39,168 bases of DNA from an uncultured archaeon (GTDB taxonomy: Archaea > Halobacteriota > Methanosarcinia > Methanosarcinales > Methanoperedenaceae): assembly GCA_902384525.1 (NCBI GenBank), contig CABMCA010000116.1, positions 1-39,168 of the forward strand. The letters run 5' to 3'. The notes below the pieces were generated by a model that made no database searches, was not told where the DNA came from, and saw only the letters and a list, made by a program, of their open reading frames with translations. Shown here in pieces: positions 25,561 to 33,869 of the stretch (position 1 is the first letter of the stretch; each line of letters starts with the position of its first letter). Position numbers and translations under genes: made by a program.

Positions 25561-26456
25561 ACGCGAGCCCTCACCATTTTTATAGCATCAACAGGGCATT
25601 CGTTGGCGCATACGCCGCATCCTTTGCAATAATCGTAATTGGTCATGAGGTCCCCCTTGTTGGATATCCTGTGGATCGTGCCTTCAGGACAATAAAACCA
25701 GCATAAAAGGCACATAACGCATTTTTCCCTGTCCCTCAACGGACGATACGTAGCCCAGCCCGATACTTTATTCTCGATAAAACTTCCAGGACCGATAAGA
25801 CCTGCATTAGTTTTACCTTCAATAAGAGATCCACCCACTGGCATTTCCTGATATGTGGGCAGCCATTGTTTTCTTGCTTCAAGCTTTTTTATACCTCTGC
25901 TTTTCCCAATAATTGTCTTTTCATACGCAGTCCGTGCAGCAAGCGCATTTCTTTCACCTGTTTTTTCTCCAAGCTTTTCACCGAATTTTCTCTTGATCGA
26001 TTCTTCTAAGGATTCTATCTTTACAACCCCTGTCGCTTTTGCAAATGCCCCCAGGATTGCAGTATTGGTGATCGGGGCTTTCAGGATTTCAAGCGCTATG
26101 GATATTGCATCGACAGTCGCTGTATCGATGATCTTACCCAGATCTATATCTTCCGGTCTTTCCTTTGAGTTAATAACCGCAATACCTTCCGGTTTCAAAC
26201 CTGATACAACATCAATTGTGTCAAGAAGCGAATCATCAAGAACGACCGCGCAGTCGGGATTATACACCTGCGTTTTACTGAATATTTTTTTTGAATCGAT
26301 ACGCGTGAAGGCAAGCACAGGAGCGCCGCGCCGTTCAGCCCCGAAAAAAGGAAATGCTACTGCATAATTTCCTTCATTGACCGCAGCCTCTGCAAGGGTC
26401 TGGGCAGCCATGACCGCCCCCTGGCCGCCACGGCCATGAAACCTTACTTCGTACAT
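25557..26456 (-). CDS. 2-oxoacid:ferredoxin oxidoreductase gamma-delta fusion subunit
   Basis: Residues 1 to about 180 are the gamma domain ([36 protein letters not shown], CoA-binding type). Residues about 215-299 are the delta domain with two [4Fe-4S] clusters ([17 protein letters not shown] and [17 protein letters not shown]). In many archaea these are separate genes (porG, porD); here they are one chain. The delta clusters wire the ThDP site to ferredoxin. It is the first Por gene in transcription order, 6 nt after the DUF2180 gene. Confidence 0.92.
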   Translation of the reverse strand: MYEVRFHGRGGQGAVMAAQTLAEAAVNEGNYAVAFPFFGAERRGAPVLAFTRIDSKKIFSKTQVYNPDCAVVLDDSLLDTIDVVSGLKPEGIAVINSKERPEDIDLGKIIDTATVDAISIALEILKAPITNTAILGAFAKATGVVKIESLEESIKRKFGEKLGEKTGERNALAARTAYEKTIIGKSRGIKKLEARKQWLPTYQEMPVGGSLIEGKTNAGLIGPGSFIENKVSGWATYRPLRDREKCVMCLLCWFYCPEGTIHRISNKGDLMTNYDYCKGCGVCANECPVDAIKMVRARV

Positions 26457-26462
26457 GACTTT

Positions 26463-26693
26463 TTATTCACAGGAGCCGGGTAAAAGTATATTCCCGCAAT
26501 CACTGCAGACAAATCTTGGGAGACCTTTTTTCAGTATCCTGACAGGCGCCGGATATCCTCCCTCCCATATCGGAAGGTCAATCCTGTGTGCATGTCCCAT
26601 ACAGAGCCCTTTTCCGCACATGATGCATATGGCAATGGATTCTTCCACAGTTCCACTTTCTGCGCATTGATAACATCTCAACATAGTGATCAC
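26463..26693 (-). CDS. DUF2180-like small zinc-type protein, 76 aa (copy B)
   Basis: Cys/His pattern CYQC, CIMCGKGLCMGHAH and CSDC looks like a treble-clef or B-box-like zinc module. It is a paralog of the next protein (26690-26902): both share a C..C, C..CG.G.CM.HA layout with W-GxYP in the middle (IWEGGYPAPVR here, VWKGDYPVRLE there). It overlaps its paralog by 4 nt and is 6 nt from the Por genes. The family (DUF2180) is known from methanogens but has no assigned function. Confidence 0.78.
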   Translation of the reverse strand: MITMLRCYQCAESGTVEESIAICIMCGKGLCMGHAHRIDLPIWEGGYPAPVRILKKGLPRFVCSDCGNILLPGSCE

Positions 26694-26902
26694 CAGTTCT
26701 CCTTAAGGGCTTCATGGCAGGGCGGACACATTACTCGTTTCATTTTCTCGATATCCTTTTCAAGCCTTACAGGATAATCACCTTTCCAGACAGGCGTTTC
26801 TTCATATATCGCATGTTCCATGCAAACGCCCATACCGCACACTATACAGGCCGCCACTGCGTCTGTATCTTTCCCCATTTTAGCACAAACATAACATTTC
26901 AT
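26690..26902 (-). CDS. DUF2180-like small zinc-type protein, 70 aa (copy A)
   Basis: It carries CYVCAKMG, CIVCGMGVCMEHA and CPPC, eight Cys/His-type ligands in 70 residues, enough for two zinc sites. Upstream is McrC (6-nt gap), downstream is its diverged paralog. The tandem may form a heterodimer. A role in handling redox or cofactor traffic between McrC and Por is inference from position only. Confidence 0.78.
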   Translation of the reverse strand: MKCYVCAKMGKDTDAVAACIVCGMGVCMEHAIYEETPVWKGDYPVRLEKDIEKMKRVMCPPCHEALKENW

Positions 26903-26908
26903 ACTAAT

Positions 26909-27592
26909 TCACTCTTCCTCACTTGCCATCAGTCCTTCTTTTATTAATAGATCGCTTCTTACCGCATGGGTTGATTCTATTTTCTGGCCAAGTATCTGCC
27001 GGATCTCTTTTGCCAGTTCATTTAGCTTTATTCGTGAACAGGTTTCTCCTCTCGTTATTCCACTGACGATCGCGGCTATGGTTCCTTCTGTTTCTGGATT
27101 TTTGGGTTTTACAAGTTTTGTTTTAATACCTGCTTTTGCAAAATCCTCAAAGTCAATAGGATATTCACAGGCTACTACTGCAGGGATATTTATATATTTC
27201 AATATCTTTTTTGTTTTTGAGATTATATGGGAATTTACATTTCCCATATTGAGCAATACAATTTTGTGCCTTGCTATCTGTTCTATCTCTTTTGCTGTCA
27301 AACCGAAATTTGCTCCGTAGCCTCTTGAAACATTAGAAGATCCGGTTTCATCCATTGGGACACCCGCGCCAGCCTCAAGCACAAGGACGCTTACTTGTAT
27401 ACTTTCCCGCCTGAGTCCCTGCGTTATTTCACATACCGGTTTTGTGATATGCCTGCGGCCAGGAGACATGGCAATAGCTACCACATCAGGTCTTGCTGCT
27501 TCAGACAGGGTGCCTCTCTGGGCAAGACCGCCACCCCGGCCAAGGCCCATTGTCTCCCTGCAATCTACTAATTGTGTTTCTCTTCCGAACAT
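26909..27592 (-). CDS. mcrC: McrC-like protein (MCR activation/operon protein C)
   Basis: The diagnostic motifs are GRETQLVDCRETMGLGRGGG (N-term), RPDVVAIAMSPGRRHITKPV, EITQGLR, VLVLEAGAGVP and GLTAKEIEQIARHKIVLLNM. McrC is a component of the complex that reductively activates methyl-coenzyme M reductase (Ni(I) F430). At 227 aa it is full length. It usually lies in the mcrBDCGA operon; here it stands inside a redox-stress operon with no mcr subunits in the window, so it may be a second copy specialised for re-activation after oxidative damage. Confidence 0.92.
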   Translation of the reverse strand: MFGRETQLVDCRETMGLGRGGGLAQRGTLSEAARPDVVAIAMSPGRRHITKPVCEITQGLRRESIQVSVLVLEAGAGVPMDETGSSNVSRGYGANFGLTAKEIEQIARHKIVLLNMGNVNSHIISKTKKILKYINIPAVVACEYPIDFEDFAKAGIKTKLVKPKNPETEGTIAAIVSGITRGETCSRIKLNELAKEIRQILGQKIESTHAVRSDLLIKEGLMASEEE

Positions 27593-27594
27593 GA

Positions 27595-28014
27595 TTATTT
27601 TTTTATCTTAAGTATGGTTTCCCATGTATTTGCATGGTCTTCTTCATCTGAGAGTATTTCCTCAAGCATAAGTCTTGTTGTAGGGTCATCTTCCTCTATG
27701 GCAAGTTTGATATGTTCCTTATATTGCTCTATAGCATGATTCTCCTTTGCCAGGTCATCCTGTACCATTTTCTTTAAGTCTCCGCCCTCAGCTATTGGCT
27801 CGGGTTTCTTTGATGGCGTTCCCCCAAGATATACAATCCTCTCACCGAGCTTTTCAGCATGTTTCATCTCACTTATTGCAAGTGATTTGAATATTTCAAG
27901 TATAGCAGGACTTTCCATTCCCTCTCCCTCATAATGATGCTTCATATACTGTATGATAGCGCTCAATTCTTCTTCTCTGTCCTTGTTCAATGCATCTATT
28001 ATTTTCTGGCTCAT
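27595..28014 (-). CDS. ferritin-like di-iron protein (bacterioferritin/Dps-like)
   Basis: A four-helix bundle with di-iron ligands: EEELSAIIQYMKHHY (Glu, first helix), AISEMKHAEKLGERI (ExxH), LAKENHAIEQYKEHI and SDEEDHANTWETIL (ExxH). At 139 aa it is smaller than bacterioferritin (about 155) and no heme Met is evident, which points to a Dps-like or DPSL-type peroxide/iron detoxifier. It is two nt upstream of McrC and so co-translated with it. It is likely to remove free iron and peroxide. Confidence 0.85.
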   Translation of the reverse strand: MSQKIIDALNKDREEELSAIIQYMKHHYEGEGMESPAILEIFKSLAISEMKHAEKLGERIVYLGGTPSKKPEPIAEGGDLKKMVQDDLAKENHAIEQYKEHIKLAIEEDDPTTRLMLEEILSDEEDHANTWETILKIKK

Positions 28015-28079
28015 ATTTTCCTCCCGTTTGATCTTATATCATTGATAAATCAATGAATATTAATATATTTCAATCTTAT

Positions 28080-28478
28080 TTACTGCCTTTTTCTTCCAGG
28101 CATACAGCCATGACCGCTGCCGTATCCTTCCGTTCCCTCTATAAGTTTCAGGGCTCGCCTGCACGCTGCTACGCCGGGTGCGCCTGAAGTAATGAAAATT
28201 ACACTCATGGTTTCCATTATTTCTTCTTTTGTGGCGCCGTGATTGAGTGCGCTCCTTAACTGGGATTCGCAGCAGGGTTCGCATCTCTGGGCTGCCATGA
28301 CAGCAAGCGACATCAATACTTTGACCTTTGCAGAAAGGGCGCCATCCTCCTGGATCTGGTCATCGCATTCCTTATAATGCTCAAATAGCTTGGGATTCAT
28401 TTCCCCCATCATGTTCATTATTTCAGGAGTAAATCCCATTTTACCTTCTATGCTATCTATTACTTTCTTAGGTTCCAT
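28080..28478 (-). CDS. AhpD/carboxymuconolactone decarboxylase-like protein, 132 aa
   Basis: The AhpD-like core has a reactive cysteine pair within [20 protein letters not shown] (CxxC) followed by [20 protein letters not shown], as in alkylhydroperoxidase-type proteins. The reaction would be reduction of organic peroxides or disulfides using thiols. A basic, Cys/His-containing tail ([13 protein letters not shown]) is unusual. Part of the same minus-strand run, 65 nt upstream of the ferritin-like gene. Confidence 0.82.
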   Translation of the reverse strand: MEPKKVIDSIEGKMGFTPEIMNMMGEMNPKLFEHYKECDDQIQEDGALSAKVKVLMSLAVMAAQRCEPCCESQLRSALNHGATKEEIMETMSVIFITSGAPGVAACRRALKLIEGTEGYGSGHGCMPGRKRQ

Positions 28479-28516
28479 ATTTTTCTCCCATAGTATATCT
28501 TTGTTTAAGAGTTTAT

Positions 28517-28897
28517 TTAATCCTTTGCCTGCAATTTTGAAAGGATTTTTTTTATTTCTTCCTTATGTCTCGTTTCATCTTTCATTGATTTTTCAAAAAA
28601 TTGGAAAGCTGCATCATTTCCTTCAGCAAATGCCACTTCCGATGCATGTGATTTATCTTTTTCCGCCTGTACCTCTCCTGCGAGCATATTCAGAAGATTT
28701 GTCTTTGTGTCCTTGATCATTCCCAGGAGAGCTGCAAACTTGGCGGCATGAGATGCCTCATCCATTGCGATATTAAAGAGATAAGCTGCAATCTCGTTTT
28801 GTCCTTCCTCCTCTGCTTTTTTTGACATGGCAATATATAATGCTATATCATTTGATTCCGAATCAAAGGTTTTTTCCATTATTTCGATTGTTTGCAT
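28517..28897 (-). CDS. rubrerythrin-like ferritin-fold protein (no rubredoxin domain)
   Basis: The product from ATG 28897 (126 aa) has two DExxH di-iron motifs ([10 protein letters not shown] and [10 protein letters not shown]) within a four-helix bundle, like the N-terminal domain of rubrerythrin. The C-terminal rubredoxin module is absent; the FTR-rubredoxin fusion in the same operon might supply that electron route. I chose this start because SD GGTAGGTG lies just before it; an upstream ATG at 28918 is possible but the SD would be lost. A peroxide scavenging role is expected. Confidence 0.82.
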   Translation of the reverse strand: MQTIEIMEKTFDSESNDIALYIAMSKKAEEEGQNEIAAYLFNIAMDEASHAAKFAALLGMIKDTKTNLLNMLAGEVQAEKDKSHASEVAFAEGNDAAFQFFEKSMKDETRHKEEIKKILSKLQAKD

Positions 28898-28904
28898 TTT
28901 ACAC

Positions 28905-29297
28905 CTACCGGAGATCAATAATTTTCTTTAAACCTTCTTCTGCTTCTATTGCGAGTTTACTTAGTTTATCATACCCGGAGAGTGAGCTTGCAGTGCTTAA
29001 TGCAACAGTTGGCTTATAGAGTGAAACTTTAGTTTTTCCTTTGTCGGAATAAACGATTATCTTGCAAGGAAGGATCAGGCCAGCCTGCTTATTTATGGAA
29101 AGTCCCTGATATGCAAGACCCGGATTGCATACATCCAGAATAATGTAATCATCATATTCAATTTTTAATTTTTCTGCAAGGATCTTTTTGACATCAATAA
29201 CGCTCAATACTCCCCATTTGTTAGCTTTGAGGTCTTCTGAAAGCTTTTCTACTGCGGATTTCACACTAAGTTTTGATTCTTTTGTGTAATCGATCAT
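28905..29297 (-). CDS. DUF302 protein, 130 aa
   Basis: The fold signature is VEKLSEDLKANKWGVLSVID, CNPGLAYQGLSINKQAGLIL, PCKIIVYSDKGKTKVSLYKP, matching DUF302 (TTHA1732-like; often near redox or heavy-metal genes; function unknown). It is the first gene of the long redox operon. Upstream on the minus strand are a TATA-like TTTATTATAC (about 29333-29343) and SD-like GGATGGAGTAGGAAG. Its stop is TAG, 7 nt from the rubrerythrin-like start. Confidence 0.85.
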   Translation of the reverse strand: MIDYTKESKLSVKSAVEKLSEDLKANKWGVLSVIDVKKILAEKLKIEYDDYIILDVCNPGLAYQGLSINKQAGLILPCKIIVYSDKGKTKVSLYKPTVALSTASSLSGYDKLSKLAIEAEEGLKKIIDLR

Positions 29298-29353
29298 AAC
29301 TTCCTACTCCATCCTCTTAATTTGTCTTTCAAGTATAATAAAAGATTGGATTG

Positions 29354-31801
29354 TCAAATTGATTCAACCTTCGCATCTGCCCATCTATCAACAAAAAGAT
29401 ACTTGAGCATATCGATTATCAGGAAGTTTGAACCGGTTTTCAACTCGATGGTCACTAAATTATCTTCATGACTAAATAATACTGAATCCAGGATCTTTTT
29501 TTTCCTGTCCTTGACTGCGACCTCAAAATAGACCATCCCTTTATGTTTCTTAATATCAAAACCAAGTCCGTTTAAAAGCAGGTATTCCTGCAAACGATTC
29601 TGGAAACTGTACTTTGAAGGGTCATTCCATAGTGATACTATCCTGAAATTATTCCCTATTTCTTTCCCGTCGAAAAATGAGATATCCAATAGTGATGATT
29701 TGATACCTTCTTCCTTGAGACGCTCAATGAATATTTCTTGACTTCCCGAAAATTCAAAGTCGTAAAGGAATCGGCCGAAAAGGAAACCATATCCTTTGGA
29801 AGCTTGCATATTCTGCACCTGCCTGCATAAAAGATAGTCCTTTACAAGAGCAGGTATTTGTTCAAGAACAGATTTCCCGATAAATGCGCATTTTGCTTCC
29901 GGGGTCAGGTATCGCCCGGATTCTTTTAAGGTAACTGCTGCCTGCACGATCTTTGGCCTTTTCTTTTTCTCTACGGTATTTTTGAGTCTTTCGAGATCTT
30001 TCTGTAAAACCACAGGAACCGATAAAAGTTTTTGTTCTTCACATCCCCCACATCCGACACAGCCACCTTTTCCTTCAAGGCAATATCCATTGTCTGTAAA
30101 ATTCATGGATTCGATATACATTTTATAAAGAAATGACTTGGCAGGAGTGCCTTTCAAGCTTTCAAAAGGAAAAACATAATTCATGTCTTTATCTTCGGAT
30201 ATTCTATTTCCTGATGCTGACCTTAAGTCAGAGATGAGGTGAGCTTTGTCACCGGCCATATGTTCACCGTCAAAGTATCCGCCTTTTTTGGCAAATCCGG
30301 AAATGACCCCAAAACATTCAAAACCTGCAAGAACAATATGCTGCGATATCAGGAATTCCTCTATATCCTGTGCCATCCTGAACTCAAAATTATTGGTTTC
30401 ACAATCCCTCTTAATATCCCCTTTTACTTTTTTTATGCTTTCAGGGTCTTTTATGGTCCGGCTGAATTGCAGGGGTGTAAATGGAAGGTTTGAAAGAAGC
30501 CCGAAACTCATAATTGTCCTGCATCCTGGTGATAATTTCATTTTTAAATTTTTAAGCTTCATTATGAAAGCTTTGAATTCCCGGCAGTCATTTTCATTTT
30601 CAAGACCGGTAATTATGAAAAATAATTTTATTTGCCTTGGTTTTCTTGAATAGACGTGTTCAAGCGATATGAGAAGTTCTTTTTCAGACAAACTCTTATG
30701 CAAAAAACGTCTCATCCTGTCGTTTATCCCTTCCACCCCAAACGTGAAAGTCCTTTTCCCGGAAAGTATCTCAAGATCAAGAAGTTCAGGGTGCATTGCG
30801 ATGATATCTGCCCGCTGGCTCTTGAAATTCACAAATTTTGTAATTTCATTAAGGCCAGCGATTATTTTTGAGATTCCTGTATGAAGATTGAAATTAAAAC
30901 TCAGAAAATCAAACTCGGTCGGAGCATGTTTTATTTTTACTTCAAACGCTTTAGAAAGGATGTCCCCGGGTTCATATTCCCTGAATGGTTTTCTTGTATG
31001 CCCTTCAAAACAGAATGAACAGAAGCATGGGCACCCCTGCGTTATCTGGAGTTTTACCGTATTCTCGATATCGGTATTCAATATCGGGTACTCAGTGATA
31101 ATATACGAAGCCTGCGGCATTTTAGGGGGAGCAATACTAATGCTATCAGGGATCGGAAGCCTGATATCAAATAATCCTTTTACTTCGGTTTCAAGGAGAT
31201 GCAGTACCAGCTTCTTTGGTTTTTCTTTGCTGTCATTAACGATATAAGCGATTTTTCCGACAGATCCTTCTCCTTCCCCGAAAAATAGCGCATCAATATA
31301 AGAATCACCCTCCGGCGATATAGCACATTGTGCCATAAGTGCATTTGAGCCACCCATAATTACGATGGGGCGAAGCGTTTGTCTTTCTGATTTCAGGGCC
31401 GCAATTCCAGTATTTGAAAAGAGATATGGCAAATTAAATAATTCCAGGGTGAAAGAGTTGGATATCAGAACAAGGTCAAAATCATTTATTGGATGGAGAG
31501 ATTGGATGCCCAGAAAAAATGGTATTTTGTTATCATTAAAAAACCGGATATTCTTTGGATCGGGAAAAAATGCATAATCAATATATGCCAGAGGTAGATC
31601 TCTTCGTATTTCCTGGAAAAGAAAATGATGCGTTATGGATTCCCTGATATTTTGAAGAGGAGAGAGACGAACGATCAATACCCGCAGCTGGGCATTCTCA
31701 AATCCTGGATTATTGAATGTGGGATTTGCGCGGGGAAAAAAGATGCGATATCCCTCGATCTTATAAAAATTCTTTAATATAATTTCGGAATGATCAATCA
31801 T
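29354..31801 (-). CDS. large radical SAM protein with N-terminal B12-binding-like region, 815 aa
   Basis: The radical SAM cluster motif CxxxCxxC is at C257, C261, C264 (QGCPCFCSFCFEG). The N-terminal about 50-230 has a B12-binding-like alternating alpha-beta region (LVLISNSFTLELF, PIVIMGGSN, DALFFGEGEGSV), as in B12-binding radical SAM proteins. A later segment (CLEGKGGCVGCGGCEEQ, C574, C581, C584, C587) may bind an extra Fe-S cluster. The C-terminal about 200 residues are of unknown fold. Reaction unknown; methyl transfer or methylthiolation-type chemistry is typical of such enzymes. It lies directly upstream of the redox operon, with that operon's promoter in between. Confidence 0.78.
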   Translation of the reverse strand: MIDHSEIILKNFYKIEGYRIFFPRANPTFNNPGFENAQLRVLIVRLSPLQNIRESITHHFLFQEIRRDLPLAYIDYAFFPDPKNIRFFNDNKIPFFLGIQSLHPINDFDLVLISNSFTLELFNLPYLFSNTGIAALKSERQTLRPIVIMGGSNALMAQCAISPEGDSYIDALFFGEGEGSVGKIAYIVNDSKEKPKKLVLHLLETEVKGLFDIRLPIPDSISIAPPKMPQASYIITEYPILNTDIENTVKLQITQGCPCFCSFCFEGHTRKPFREYEPGDILSKAFEVKIKHAPTEFDFLSFNFNLHTGISKIIAGLNEITKFVNFKSQRADIIAMHPELLDLEILSGKRTFTFGVEGINDRMRRFLHKSLSEKELLISLEHVYSRKPRQIKLFFIITGLENENDCREFKAFIMKLKNLKMKLSPGCRTIMSFGLLSNLPFTPLQFSRTIKDPESIKKVKGDIKRDCETNNFEFRMAQDIEEFLISQHIVLAGFECFGVISGFAKKGGYFDGEHMAGDKAHLISDLRSASGNRISEDKDMNYVFPFESLKGTPAKSFLYKMYIESMNFTDNGYCLEGKGGCVGCGGCEEQKLLSVPVVLQKDLERLKNTVEKKKRPKIVQAAVTLKESGRYLTPEAKCAFIGKSVLEQIPALVKDYLLCRQVQNMQASKGYGFLFGRFLYDFEFSGSQEIFIERLKEEGIKSSLLDISFFDGKEIGNNFRIVSLWNDPSKYSFQNRLQEYLLLNGLGFDIKKHKGMVYFEVAVKDRKKKILDSVLFSHEDNLVTIELKTGSNFLIIDMLKYLFVDRWADAKVESI

Positions 31802-32114
31802 ATCTGCTGCTAATTCTCTGTGCCCGAATTTAAACCCTATTAGCCTTAATGAACATAATGCCTTTTACAGAATAATGGTTTTTACAAAAATATCATACTA
31901 TTTAATAAAAATGTCATCATGGTATTATTAATTCAAAGAGTAAGATTTATTAATGGGTTTTTTCATAATAGTATCCAGTGAAGTATTTGGTTCGAGAAAT
32001 AATTTTCTTAAAAAATAACCCAGCTGGATTTTATATAACTTATTTTTAATAATATTTACTAAAAGATGCTAAAATATTTATGACAATTTTTAATAATAAA
32101 GAGGAGGATGAATC
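31802..32114. other. AT-rich divergent intergenic region, no gene seen
   Basis: About 310 nt between the radical SAM gene (minus) and the Cys4 small protein (plus). It holds several TATA-like runs, such as AAAATATTTAT (about 32073-32083) placed about 30 nt before the plus-strand SD GAGGAGGATGA. No convincing ORF, tRNA or strong hairpin was seen. Confidence 0.5.
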
Positions 32115-32261
32115 TTGAAGTATTGTGTTGATTGCAGACACTTCTCAACAAAAGTAAAAGGAAGCAACAGGGAGCAATACGATGGTTCCTGCACCAGGAT
32201 GAAAAAAAATGTGTATGAGACAAATCTTGGATGCAAAGAATTCAATGAAGAACGCGTTTAG
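32115..32261 (+). CDS. small Cys4 (zinc-type) protein, 48 aa, TTG start
   Basis: Read directly from sequence: TTG 32115 behind a near-perfect SD GAGGAGGATGA (32101-32111). The product starts LKYCVDCRHFSTKVKG, with two more Cys in GSCTRMKKNV and NLGCKEF, i.e. C-x2-C, C and C, a one-zinc knuckle layout. It ends with TAG six nt before the start of the permease, so both are likely one transcript. Family unknown, but the SD strength and Cys spacing make it a real gene. Confidence 0.7.
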   Translation: MKYCVDCRHFSTKVKGSNREQYDGSCTRMKKNVYETNLGCKEFNEERV

Positions 32262-32267
32262 GAATAA

Positions 32268-33557
32268 TTGAACCAGCTTCTGGCTATTGGTGTTTTTTTA
32301 TTTACGTATGCACTGATAGTCTTTAAGCCAGAAAAGATAAATGAAGCCCATGCGGCTTTAATTGGCGCGATACTTGCTGTAATATTCCTTCTCAAACCTC
32401 ATCAGGTACTTGAAGCTCTTGGTATTTCGACACAGGAAATGCCAGTGCCTCTTGTTACAACATGGAATGTAGTCATAATTCTTATAACTTTAATGATAAT
32501 CTCAAGTCTTCTTGATGATTATGGGTTCTTTGCATACTGCGCAAGGAGTGCGATACATGCATCAGGGAACAGCGGACACAGGTTATTTTTATATACCTAT
32601 CTTGTGGTCTCATCAATAGCTATTTTTGCCGGGAATGATGTTGTCATCCTGACTACAACTCCTATTATCCTGATTTTTTGTAAAAATGCCGGGATAAATC
32701 CCAAACCATATATGTATGCATCTTTTTTTGCTGCAAATACGTTTTCAATACCGCTTTATATCGGAAATCTTACAAATATCCTGATAGGGGATAGTTTCGG
32801 GCTTGATTATTTCGGATTTACCAGATATATGTTCCTTCCTACGATCACAGCAGCTGTTGTAAATTATCATTTACTGAAACATATCTTCAGGAAACAGATA
32901 CCTCTTAGTTTTAACTTAAATGATGATTTTGAAGTAATCATAAAAAATAAACCTATTGTAACCCTGGGACTTGCAGTATTGCTTGGCGTCATCATTTTTG
33001 GAGGTATAGCAAATTATTATAAAGTGCCAATATCCTTTGTGACATTAAGCGGGGCTTTGATCCTGTTGATTTCCGAGAGAAGAATTGCACATCGGCTAAA
33101 CAGGATATCATGGAATGTTGTGATCTTTGTTATCGGGCTTTTCATCGTAGTAAAGAGCCTGGATGCAAGCGGAGTAAATAGCAAAATAGGTGAAATGGTT
33201 TTTACAGGATTGAGCGATAATATTTTCATCGCAACTTATTCCATGTCGCTTTTGTCTGCTTTAATGTGCAATCTTGTAAATAATATTCCCATGACAGCCA
33301 TGATGCTTTCAATAATCCAGCAGGCAAATCTATCCCCATCAATGAATACAGCAATGGGTTATTCGCTTGTTATCGGTTCAAATCTTGGAGCCAATTTTAC
33401 CACATTCGGGGCGCTTGCCGGGATACTCTGGCTTGAAAGCGCGCGCAGGTATGGATGGAATACTACAATGACTGATCTTCTTAAGATCGGATTATTCGTT
33501 ACTCCTATTGCTATACTGGGAGCAAGTATAGTGCTTGCGGTAGAACTATCGTTTTAA
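32268..33557 (+). CDS. ArsB/NhaD-superfamily ion permease, 429 aa
   Basis: About 11-12 hydrophobic segments run the full length. The two half-repeats carry related motifs (GNDVVILTTTPIILIFCKN and NLVNNIPMTAMMLSI), typical of the ion transporter superfamily (ArsB, NhaD, SLC13/DASS). Candidate substrates are arsenite, a cation with protons, or an organic acid; no ArsA or ArsR gene adjoins it. Starts at TTG 32268 (AGGA 5 nt upstream). Coupled to the Cys4 protein. Confidence 0.85.
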   Translation: MNQLLAIGVFLFTYALIVFKPEKINEAHAALIGAILAVIFLLKPHQVLEALGISTQEMPVPLVTTWNVVIILITLMIISSLLDDYGFFAYCARSAIHASGNSGHRLFLYTYLVVSSIAIFAGNDVVILTTTPIILIFCKNAGINPKPYMYASFFAANTFSIPLYIGNLTNILIGDSFGLDYFGFTRYMFLPTITAAVVNYHLLKHIFRKQIPLSFNLNDDFEVIIKNKPIVTLGLAVLLGVIIFGGIANYYKVPISFVTLSGALILLISERRIAHRLNRISWNVVIFVIGLFIVVKSLDASGVNSKIGEMVFTGLSDNIFIATYSMSLLSALMCNLVNNIPMTAMMLSIIQQANLSPSMNTAMGYSLVIGSNLGANFTTFGALAGILWLESARRYGWNTTMTDLLKIGLFVTPIAILGASIVLAVELSF

Positions 33558-33610
33558 AATATTTCCGGCCCGGACACTCTTTAATTTCGTGAATCGGTAT
33601 ATTCTATTTA

Positions 33611-33670
33611 TGGATAACAGTAGATATTCTGGATAACAGTAGATATATATCTGTTTGAGTAGTACTCAAA
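33611..33670 (+). promoter_or_regulatory. 19-nt tandem repeat, TATA box and palindrome upstream of LX operon
   Basis: TGGATAACAGTAGATAT occurs at 33611-33627 and 33630-33646 (period 19). GATATATATC (33642-33651) serves as a TATA box. TTTGAGTA (33654-33661), G, TACTCAAA (33663-33670) is a perfect 8-bp-arm palindrome at the expected transcription start, followed by SD CAGGTGAT at 33679. Such a layout suggests control of the ribosomal LX-prefoldin-FtsY genes. Confidence 0.55.
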
Positions 33671-33689
33671 CCCCAGTTCAGGTGATATT

Positions 33690-33869
33690 ATGAATTTTAT
33701 AGTCAAAGGAAATTTCAAAGCAGGACAAAAATGGGAACAATTTACAAAAAAGATAACAACATTAAACAAGAGTCTGGCATTAGAAAAGACTTTTTCCCTT
33801 CTTGGAAGCGAGCACAGGTTAAGACGCAGTTTAATTAAGATAAATTCAGTAGACGAGGCTAAAGAATGA
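33690..33869 (+). CDS. rpl18a: 50S ribosomal protein LX (eL20/L18a), 59 aa
   Basis: The short ribosomal protein LX begins MNFIVKGNFKAGQKWEQFTK and has LLGSEHRLRRSLIKI, matching the archaeal L18Ae/LX family, which lies next to prefoldin alpha and ftsY in many archaea. SD CAGGTGAT is about 4 nt before the ATG. Its TGA overlaps the ATG of pfdA (ATGA). Confidence 0.93.
   Translation: MNFIVKGNFKAGQKWEQFTKKITTLNKSLALEKTFSLLGSEHRLRRSLIKINSVDEAKE

Noticed and set aside
29354-31801. Mmp10 (MCR arginine methylase) identity
   Set aside because: At 815 aa it is about twice the size of Mmp10 and the motif context differs.
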